Source: VKMB-3413 sp041027365
GTDB lineage: Bacteria > Pseudomonadota > Alphaproteobacteria > Rhizobiales > Rhizobiaceae
NCBI RefSeq assembly: GCF_041027365.1
Contig: NZ_JBFTEH010000003.1
Location: 1-64,000 of the forward strand
Length of the DNA stretch: 64,000 nt
Direction of reading: 5' to 3'
In this document: positions 44,604-52,400 of the stretch, in pieces
Layout: each line of letters opens with the position of its first letter
How positions within the stretch are numbered: the first letter of the stretch is position 1
Translations under genes and position numbers: made by a program
Notes under the pieces: generated by a model
What the model was told of the DNA's origin: nothing
The model's input: only the letters and a program-made list of their open reading frames with translations
Database searches by the model: none

Positions 44604-45278
44604 CTACCGAGGATTGAACAGGCGATTGACGAAGATGGTGACCGGTTCGATACGCTCATGCTCGCGCAGGACGACCTCCCCCGACGCCAGAAGCGCCACG
44701 AGAGCCCGCATTCCGCGGAAGCCCAGTTCGGCCGCCTTCTTCGCCGCGTGCAGCGGAAATTCGGCCGGCGCCTCGCTCAGCCACGCCCGGACGGCCGCGA
44801 CGGCCTCGTGGTCCCGGTCGCCCAGGAAGCGCTGGATGAGTTCCGCGTTGTCGACCACGACGCCGCAGACCGAGTGCTCGTCGAGGATACGGTACTCGTC
44901 CGCGAAAGGCCGGCCGGCGGCACCGAGGTTGGCCGGATCCGACGCCGCACGGGACAACCGAAGCAGCACGGCCTCGAGACCGGACCGGAGGATGTCGACC
45001 TCGTACTTCACCGCCTGCGCGATCCGGATGCCGTCGCGCGTCTCGGTCACCAGGTCGAACCAGTGCGTCCGGCTCCGCCCGTCGGCATCGTACCAGACGG
45101 ACGGCACCTGCTCCTTGAGCCGTTCGATCTCGGCTCGAACGGACAGCGACACAATCTGCTCGGATTCGAGCCGGCTCATGAAGCGGATCTGCACGTTCCC
45201 CCGGTGGTCGATGCGGAAACCGACCTGGGAGCCGCTCTGTCTCGGAGCGGCGTGGCGGGCCTCGGAAGTCAGTGGCAT
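44604..45278 (-). CDS. TnsA-like endonuclease subunit of a heteromeric transposase
   Basis: 224 residues from MPLTSEARHAAPRQSG. The N-terminal half follows the TnsA nuclease pattern: MSRLESEQIV (first Glu), VWYDADGRSRTHWFDLV (Asp), then DGIRIAQAVKYE (Lys). Aligning the family ending V-E-V-K with A-V-K puts Ala where a metal-binding Glu/Gln normally stands. The C-terminal half is helical, as in the TnsC-contacting domain. TnsA cuts the 5' ends so the element leaves by cut-and-paste. Its presence separates this element from Tn5053-type transposons, which replicate. The weak match and altered residue make this the least certain of the four genes. Confidence 0.65.
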   Translation of the reverse strand: MPLTSEARHAAPRQSGSQVGFRIDHRGNVQIRFMSRLESEQIVSLSVRAEIERLKEQVPSVWYDADGRSRTHWFDLVTETRDGIRIAQAVKYEVDILRSGLEAVLLRLSRAASDPANLGAAGRPFADEYRILDEHSVCGVVVDNAELIQRFLGDRDHEAVAAVRAWLSEAPAEFPLHAAKKAAELGFRGMRALVALLASGEVVLREHERIEPVTIFVNRLFNPR

Positions 45279-45481
45279 CTGGCCCGCTCCGCGTTGGCGA
45301 TGAACGTCGTCATGTCCGACTCGGCCAATTTGCCTGCCGATACGCCCGCGCCCTCGCCGGCGTTGCCGGCGCGACGACCGGCGCGGAACGGGCGGACAGG
45401 CGCGAACGGCGAGCGTGGCAGTCCGGCGGGGTACCCCAGGCGATCGGAGGTATTGTGGAAGCCGATGTTGTCCGCGCACAT
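45269..45481 (-). CDS. Small unknown ORF heading the transposition operon
   Basis: 70 residues starting MCADNIGFHNTSDRLGYPAG and ending FIANAERARCH. AAGGAG stands nine bases before the ATG, and the stop overlaps the start of the tnsA-like gene by ten bases. This is the signature of translational coupling. The sequence is Arg/Pro/Gly/Ala-rich with no domain known to me. It may be a leader whose translation opens the tnsA-like start, or a real small accessory protein. Confidence 0.45.
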   Translation of the reverse strand: MCADNIGFHNTSDRLGYPAGLPRSPFAPVRPFRAGRRAGNAGEGAGVSAGKLAESDMTTFIANAERARCH

Positions 45482-45722
45482 GGGCGCTCTCCTTCAGGGA
45501 CGTTGCAGGCAAGCGGGGGCGTTCGCCGGTTGAGAGGCCGGCGTCGGCACGAGCGGGACGCGGAGCGCGTAGAAGGTCGTGGGCACGGCATAAGCCGTGG
45601 CCTCAGGACGGAATCCGGGCGTCGCGTGAGATGAAGGACGACGGCGGAGACGCGGTGCGCACGTCGGGCGTCATGCCCGGCGCCGGCTGCGGTCCGTCAT
45701 CGTCGCGGTTGAGGGAGAGTCC

Positions 45723-45818
45723 TTAGACCCGGCGCACTTCGACCGCCTGGCCGTAACTCTTCGCGACGCGGACGAGCCGCATGCGCTTGAGGAGTCGATG
45801 GCTACCGAGGCGGGTCAT
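45723..45818 (-). CDS. Possible 31-residue peptide
   Basis: ATG to TAA encodes MTRLGSHRLLKRMRLVRVAK plus 11 residues, strongly basic. AAGGAG lies 11-12 bases before the start, a little far. It is upstream of, and on the same strand as, the transposition operon. It could be a leader peptide or chance. Confidence 0.25.
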   Translation of the reverse strand: MTRLGSHRLLKRMRLVRVAKSYGQAVEVRRV

Positions 45819-45890
45819 TGAAGGAAGTGCTCCTTGACACGGGGTCTGCATGGAACGGCTCCGAAGCTACCTCCGGAATGCTGCGATTCC

Positions 45891-45917
45891 GTTAACGAGG
45901 GCGATTTTCGGGTTAAC
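45891..45917. promoter_or_regulatory. Twin GTTAAC palindromes, candidate operator
   Basis: GTTAAC occurs at 45891-45896 and 45912-45917, 21 bp apart, which is two helical turns. It lies in the gap between divergent operons. Such phased palindromes suit a dimeric repressor, but the partner protein is unknown. Confidence 0.3.
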
Positions 45918-46074
45918 GCGGCCTCGAACCCGCGTCGTGCATCGGCAGTTCACTACTGTCGCCGCAGGAACAGAATAGGAACAAGAGAAAGCAGGGTCAA
46001 GTAGGTACAGCGCCGCAATCCCCTGCGGGTCACAACCTTGATGCGTGGGCCAATGCGGCGTTTATTAGGAGGCA

Positions 46075-47913
46075 GTGATTCGTGGTCGTACTCCTAGGAC
46101 GCGAGTGAGAGAGGCAAAATTGCAGGTTCAGAATCCTCTAGTCGAATTCCTTGCCTCCTACGGTCCCCAGCCATCATCGAACAGCTTGTACGACGAGTTC
46201 GTGGTCTCTGAGGCCACGAAAACGGGCTGCGAGCCCCTTGAGATCGATCAGCCCTTGATCGACTCGCTTTTGGCCGAGTTACAGAAGAAGGGCGCGAAGT
46301 GCGTTATCCTGACAGGCACTGCGGGCGACGGAAAGACTTACACCGCCCGGCAGGTCCTGGAGCGATTGTCGGGGGGGAAATCCTGGAGCAATGCCGACAA
46401 GATTTACGACTTTCCGAAGCTGGACCACGAAGGTAGCCGCGTAAGGTTCATCAAGGATCTCAGCGAAATCACCGACACGGAGAAGGACGGTCTATTCGAT
46501 GCCGTCATCGCGGCGATCAAAGGGGAAGGCGCCGACACGTTCGTGATTTGCGTTAACGACGGACACCTCCTTCAATTCTTTCGGAAGAGGGAAGGCGGAC
46601 GAAAGCCTATTCACGATCGAATCGCGACGATGCTGCAGAGGGACGAAGAATCCGTCGAGGGCATGAACCTCCTGCTATTGAACATGTCGAGAACAACGGT
46701 CTTCACCATCGTCGATCGGACGATCGATGCCATTGCAGAGCATCCGAAATGGGCAGCGTGCAACGGATGCCCTGCACTGCATTCGATCAATAACCGCTGC
46801 CCGATCAGAGTTAACCTCGACGTTCTGAGCAGGGTTGAAGCCGGGTCGCTACGGGGGAGGCTCAAAGATCTCGTACGCATGGCGGCCGCGGACGGCCAGC
46901 ACGTATCGATCAGACAGTTGATCCTGCTCTGCGTCAACGTTCTACTCGGCGCATCAAAGGACGGGAATGTCCTGCTAGACTGCGACAAAGCGCGCAAACT
47001 AGCCCAAGCATTCGAGTATCGGTACACAAACCCATACCTGAACGCTTTCGGCGAGAACCTGAAGGAACGAGAGCGCGTCCGGTATAGCGCATTCTCCGTC
47101 ATGCGGCGGTATGGGATCGGGCACGAGACGAACAACCACTTCGATCGCGGCCTCCTCGGCGACGATAGCGATCTCCCCAGGGACCAGTACTATGGGAGTG
47201 GTATTTTTGACTCTGTGCGCGAACGGTACCTTGCGAACCCGACCGAAAATGCATCCGATTTTCACGACGCCATAGTGAACCAACGGCGCCGCCTGTTCTT
47301 CAGCATCTCGCCCGAGGCACACGCTGGAACACCCAAGGATCCATGGGCTCTATCGGTTTTCCACCACGGTAAGGACTACGTGCGGATGTCCGACGCTCTG
47401 AAGGAGGAGAAGCCCTCCGTTCCGGACGACATACGTAGAAGGCTCTTCCAAGGCATCAACCGGGTCATGACCGGCGAGATGACGAAGACGGATGACATGA
47501 TCTGGTTCACAGCCCCGTCGGGTGTCTTCAAGGGTCATGAGATGGCATTGCTTGTGATCCAGGCCGGGTCGAAGTCAAAGACCCCGGCGGGCTATTTGAC
47601 TTTCCCCGGCTCCGTTCCCCTGACTCGAGCCCCCATACTGCGTTTCATTCCGGGCGCCGACGAGCGATTAGCGGTTGATTTGCCGCTGCGCCCGACGCTC
47701 CTTGAGTGCCTTCTCAGGATCGCGGACGGTGCCATCCTGGCTAGCTTCTCGTCGGAGTGCCGGCTTGAGATCGAGCGATTCCAGTTGAGGGCCGCCGCCG
47801 CGCTGCGTGAGAGCATGGGCGGCGCATCTCCTGATCTCCAGCAGATCGAACTCAATGGCGGCCTCTTGCAAGGGCGTTCCATAGAGGTCATGGCGTCCGA
47901 AAGGGATTGGTGA
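46075..47913 (+). CDS. sspF: SspF/DptF-type ATPase of phosphorothioate-dependent restriction
   Basis: 612 residues with the P-loop GTAGDGKT at 81-88 in a predicted P-loop domain. A possible zinc cluster CNGCPALHSINNRC lies at about 236-249, and a long C-terminal region has no familiar fold. It resembles DptF, the first protein of the restriction module that attacks DNA lacking phosphorothioate; SspF is the counterpart in Ssp systems. It is co-transcribed with two overlapping genes matching the F-G-H order. The start is unsure: AGGAGG is only two bases before this GTG, and an ATT (46078), GTG (46105) or TTG (46120) could be used. Base composition is lower in GC than the chromosome to the left. 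Confidence 0.78.
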   Translation: MIRGRTPRTRVREAKLQVQNPLVEFLASYGPQPSSNSLYDEFVVSEATKTGCEPLEIDQPLIDSLLAELQKKGAKCVILTGTAGDGKTYTARQVLERLSGGKSWSNADKIYDFPKLDHEGSRVRFIKDLSEITDTEKDGLFDAVIAAIKGEGADTFVICVNDGHLLQFFRKREGGRKPIHDRIATMLQRDEESVEGMNLLLLNMSRTTVFTIVDRTIDAIAEHPKWAACNGCPALHSINNRCPIRVNLDVLSRVEAGSLRGRLKDLVRMAAADGQHVSIRQLILLCVNVLLGASKDGNVLLDCDKARKLAQAFEYRYTNPYLNAFGENLKERERVRYSAFSVMRRYGIGHETNNHFDRGLLGDDSDLPRDQYYGSGIFDSVRERYLANPTENASDFHDAIVNQRRRLFFSISPEAHAGTPKDPWALSVFHHGKDYVRMSDALKEEKPSVPDDIRRRLFQGINRVMTGEMTKTDDMIWFTAPSGVFKGHEMALLVIQAGSKSKTPAGYLTFPGSVPLTRAPILRFIPGADERLAVDLPLRPTLLECLLRIADGAILASFSSECRLEIERFQLRAAAALRESMGGASPDLQQIELNGGLLQGRSIEVMASERDW

Positions 47914-49469
47914 TGATCACTGCAAATGAAGAACATCTGCTGCCGATTCCGCCGGGCTTGCTCGACAAGACGGACATGCGCGTACAGGAGATGATTCACG
48001 GTCACCGTTTCATCCCCGAGCAAGAACCGTTCATGATCGTCCTCGAGACGCTGTCGATCTGCACCGGCATTCCGATCGGTACGTTCACCGCAACCGAAAA
48101 CCTTCACGAGAGTATCGAGTACGAACTGAAGCACCGTAAGAAGATGCGGCATCTCGTATTCCAAGATAATGCGCTCGAGCGTATCGCCGCGGACGAAAGG
48201 ATCGCGGACGAAGAAAAATGGAGGTCCTGGAAGTCGCACGCCGAAAAGGCGTATGGGCACGTCGGCGCATTCGACTACCTGGACGTCGTGTTCGGCAGTC
48301 AGATCGAAAAGCTTCTTCAGGCCGTGCGCGTTCTCAGGTCCATGGAGGTCGACCCCGACAATAGTCGTCGTTGGACATCAAGATTCCTGGCGGTGACCGG
48401 TCCGGACCTCATATGCAACGATTTGAAAGAAGATGCTTCCGGGTCATGGTCTCCAGATCGTCGCTTTTTCGGCAGAGGCGGCGAACTCGTATATCTGATG
48501 CTCAACCGATCCAAGCATGCTCCGGAGGTCCGTGCGAAAGTCGATGCTCGGCTCCTGAACCCGGACGACCCGGTCAACCGGGTAGCGAAAGCTCTTTGCG
48601 ATCCATCCGAAACCTTTTCATCGAGGACGAAGCTAGGATACCTGCCGTATCTGATGCAACCATCCTATGACCGCATGGCGCAAGACTGGCTCGGAGTCCT
48701 CGGAACGGAACGACTTCCGAATGGCCACTTGTTCGAACCCCTCTTTCGTATCACTGCACTGAATTTGCTAGTCTACCTTTCAGAACGCGAGGCGTCCGAA
48801 ACGGGGGACCCCGCAAGAGAACCTATCGTTCTCGACATGACGGACGGACGTGACAAACAATTGCTGCAATGCTGCAGGGCTCACCTAAATCGGCATCGCG
48901 CCGCTGCGAATCGTGCGGTTCAATCCTACGTTGATCGATGCTTGTCTGAGAACGTCCATTGGATTCACGGCGTCAAAAAAGGAGATAGCGGCTCCATCAG
49001 GAAGGCTTTTGAAGAATGCTTCGATTATATTATAAACTACCCTACGATCGGCGATCCTTCCAAAGTCAAGAGGGAATTCGTCGATAACGCCATCTCTCGA
49101 GACAAGAATAACGCTTTTACTTACATCCTTCCGCTGACGAAGAATTCTGGTCTGGTCGCGGCACGTAGAAGGGTCGGCACCTGGTTTGCCGCAAGCGATG
49201 CCATGATCTTCGCTATGGTCCTTTCAAACGTGGCAGGGACAGTGGAACTTCGCGACTTTGTTTCGCGCCTTCATGACCGCTACGGCATCGTGATCGGCCC
49301 TGAAGAGGCTCGAAAAGAGTTCGAACGCCCGCCGGTCGGCGTCGCAAGTTTCGAGAGAAATCTCGCCGCTCTCGAGCACCGGATGACTCGCATGTCCCTG
49401 ACGCAGCGCCTGTCCGACGACTGCGCATTCGTCACGAACCCCTACAGACAGGCCCCACATGCCTCTTGA
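47913..49469 (+). CDS. sspG: SspG/DptG-like protein
   Basis: 518 residues from the ATG overlapping the sspF stop (TGATG), with GGGA upstream. GTG at 47910 is an alternative. No classical catalytic motif is obvious. It begins EEHLLPIPPGLLDKTDMRVQ; patches such as SWSPDRRFFGRGGELVYLML and GLVAARRRVGTWFAASDAMI are the most conserved-looking. Its position between the F ATPase and the giant H ATPase identifies it as the G subunit. DptG-type proteins are required for restriction with unknown chemistry. It overlaps sspH by 11 bases. Confidence 0.68.
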   Translation: MITANEEHLLPIPPGLLDKTDMRVQEMIHGHRFIPEQEPFMIVLETLSICTGIPIGTFTATENLHESIEYELKHRKKMRHLVFQDNALERIAADERIADEEKWRSWKSHAEKAYGHVGAFDYLDVVFGSQIEKLLQAVRVLRSMEVDPDNSRRWTSRFLAVTGPDLICNDLKEDASGSWSPDRRFFGRGGELVYLMLNRSKHAPEVRAKVDARLLNPDDPVNRVAKALCDPSETFSSRTKLGYLPYLMQPSYDRMAQDWLGVLGTERLPNGHLFEPLFRITALNLLVYLSEREASETGDPAREPIVLDMTDGRDKQLLQCCRAHLNRHRAAANRAVQSYVDRCLSENVHWIHGVKKGDSGSIRKAFEECFDYIINYPTIGDPSKVKREFVDNAISRDKNNAFTYILPLTKNSGLVAARRRVGTWFAASDAMIFAMVLSNVAGTVELRDFVSRLHDRYGIVIGPEEARKEFERPPVGVASFERNLAALEHRMTRMSLTQRLSDDCAFVTNPYRQAPHAS

Positions 49470-52400
49470 TCTTCTCCCCCAGGCCAGTTCAAAAACTGCG
49501 GCGGACCCCGCCGAAGAGAAAGGGGATCTTGTCGGAAGGATCGTTTGGGACTTCATTTCCGCGGCTTCGGACATTGCCAAACCCGGCAACCGCATGCTTT
49601 TCATGCTCGCGGGTCTTTCAGCAGGCTTCCTTGAAGGAATTATCCGCAAGATGCCTGACACCATTCATGGGCGGTCCATGCATGTCCGGATCAACCCTGC
49701 CGCGGCACCCGATCTCAATATTCCTCCCGAATTGCTTTCGAACGAAACTCCGATTTATTTCCGGGGCTTCCAAGGCGCTGACATCGTCGTGTTCGCCCCA
49801 TCCGACGAGGACCGCGAAATCGTAGGGGCGGGACTCGGGCCCGTAGCTCGAATTGATGAAGCACTCATTATTGAGCAGACCGATCTATGGCTGCGAGTTC
49901 TCGACGATAGTGGCGTTGCGGAGGCATTTACACGCGAAATGCTTCTCGGGTTGCAGGACTCTGGTATCTGCATTGATCTGCAGATGTGGGTAGACTTCAT
50001 CTATCTCCTGAAGAAGCAGGGCTTCTCTTCCGACGCGCATATGCGGGTGCAACTGGCGCTGCCGGCCCTTCAGATCCCGATCTATGGCGCGACCAAGCTC
50101 CCGAACTATCACCCCAGCGGCAATCCGCGTGCGAAGAAGCAGGTCTTCAAGAGCGCGTTTCTACAGGCGCGAAATGAAGTCGGCGTCTACGCAGGGCTGG
50201 ACACGCCGAAGCAGGAGCGGGTCGATCTGATAGCCCTCCAGGAAGCGGTCGAGAGCTTCCCGGTGGATAGCGAGCCCGATGCCAAGACGGCCCTAGAGGC
50301 GGTGGAGAGGCTGATAGCGGACGAAAGGAACATCCGGCCCGGGGAGTGGACGGAAGCACAACGGTACTTTTGCGAAGCGGTCCGGTGGGACTCCATCGGC
50401 TCCAAGCTCTTCTCAGCCAAGCGCAAGGCTCCGGCGAAGAGCATGTGGCAAGATACACGCGACTACCTGATCGGCAACTTCGGCGCAAAGTTTGATGCCA
50501 ACGAGGTAAAAAAATTCGACAAGATGGTCGAAGCTGTCGGCAGTGAGCCGTCTGCAGACGAGGTTTCTTTCTTCGAGAAATGGAAGGATCAACTCAACAG
50601 CCCGGAGTCTGTCCATATATTCAGGGCCTGGCAGAAATGGCTGTTTAACAAGGAAGTGATCGGGTCAAGCCTTTGCGACACGCTGCAGGAAGGCCTTGAA
50701 GCACTTCTAATAGGAGCAGACACTAATTCATCATCCTCAATCGAGGATCCGCGCATTCTTGTCCGAGCTTTCCAGCACGAAAAAATGGCCTATTGGAAAA
50801 GCAGGGACAGCGAGACGCTGCGCCTCTTCAAGTTCGAGCTTCGCTCGATGAAAGGCTGCATCGGCGATAGTGTCGTCTGGGACTTGGATCAGTGCTTCTC
50901 AACAGACGGAGAGCCAAATGCGACGGCAAAAGATAAAAAGAAGGTTGAGCTAGCATTTTTCCTTATCGACAAGAGAATTCTTGACGATGATATTTCCGAC
51001 GTTAGGAAGCTAGGCCCCGGAACTCCTCGGATTAAGGTAATTTGGGATCCTTCGCATGGATACGCAGGCGATCCCATCACGTTGGCCCTGCCGGAAGATA
51101 TTTCTGCCTTAGGCAATCGGAAGGATGACGAGCCCTTATTCAAGCGACAGAATTTTTCTCCGCGTACCCAGAGCAAAAAAGGGTTAGAGACAAGAGTCAC
51201 TCTCGGATCTATAAATTCCTTCAACGGCGCGTCAGGCGGCCAGGACGGTCGGCTATTTGATCCAACCAAGACTGCTGATGAAGACCTACTGAAGAAGGTT
51301 AGATCCGTTGTCGACGAACTTGCTTCTACCGGAAGTCTGAGCGATGAAGACGCCGCGGCCTTAATCGAAGCGTTAGAGGGCTTCGACACCGCTTCTCGTA
51401 GGGCGCTGCGCGATCTGTCGGTCGACGTCGAGGCGGCGTTCCGAGGCAGATGCATCGAGGCCCAGGTCGAGGCGTTTGGTCAGCTTTGTCGCGCTTGTAG
51501 ACTCCACGCACGCAGTGAACGGGCAAAGGCCGAGATCCGGCCGCGTATCGCGGAAATCGGCGTCGTTGTTTCCACCGGGGCAGAACCGCTTGCCATATTG
51601 GCTGGTTGGCATCCGCTTCGTTTGGCGGAGATGAAGGCGAGGATCGAGGATCTCTCCGTATTTGTCACCGATGCGCTGGCCGCTAGCCTGAAGGGAAGGG
51701 CCGATCTGACGATCGCCTTCGAGGCCCGACGTGCACGAAATCAGAGATGGATATCGCCGGAGATCGTGATCGCGGACGAGACGGTCATGACGGTCGTAGA
51801 GAACGCAGGCGGCTATAGCCTTCTGTCGGCCGCGGACTGCAGGATCCGTAGTCAAGAGGCTACCGAAGCGTCTGCTGATCGGGCGTCCAAGAAGTTCATG
51901 GATGCCGTCGAAGCTTATCTCGATACGCATCCACATGAAGCGTCCAATCTTTCGATGGCCATATACGACGCTGAAAGCCGAGAGCTTCCGTCCCGCCTCG
52001 CAGATCGCTTAGCGCAGCTACTGCAGGATAGGGAGGACCTTCGATGCGAACTATCCATCACGCATCGGGACCAGTCCCGGATGAGGTCGATCTACCGTTC
52101 GCAGAACCAGATTCTCACTCAGGACGAACCAACGGACATAGGCGAAGGCTTTCTCGGCAAACTTCGAATTGACGTCAGATCGAACGCGGCTGCGGAGACC
52201 GACCAGTCGTCGATCAAGGAAACAGACATCGTCTGTCTCCATGACTCAATCAGTCGCCTAGCCAATCTCGAGTGGGAACTTGAGACGGGTAGTAGCGAGG
52301 AAATGGGAAGCTCTTACGATCTCGCCGTGATGGATCTCCCACGCAAGAAAATCAGCGAAGTGCAGGCGCCGGGCGCTACCCTCTACCTTACTCTGCCAGA

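Larger units (their letters stand above)
38111..45481. mobile_element. Tn7-like transposition module, minimum extent; right end not found
   Basis: The left border is placed at TGTAGATAC (38111), exactly where the secreted-protein gene loses its coding sense. Tn7-like ends begin with TGT. The module contains an AT-rich cargo gene and, on the minus strand, tnsA-like, tniA/tnsB, tniB/tnsC and tniQ genes in one packed operon. I could not find a matching inverted ACA-ended repeat or a 5-bp duplication to the right. The missing 3' part of the broken gene is not in the window either. The element may therefore extend past 64,000 and include the Ssp locus, or end in the gap at 45,482-46,074. Confidence 0.6.
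45482..46074. other. 593-bp divergent gap between transposition and sspFGH operons
   Basis: No domain-bearing gene. It contains a possible 31-codon ORF (45723-45818, minus), a TTGACA at 45834-45839 and twin GTTAAC palindromes at 45891 and 45912. Two GGAACA copies lie near 45,970, and AGGAGG is at 46067 before sspF. It is the natural place to look for the right transposon end and for operators controlling both operons. Confidence 0.5.

Noticed and set aside
39053..45278. CRISPR-associated transposon
   Set aside because: No Cas genes or repeat-spacer array in the window, and TniQ is long like TnsD rather than short.
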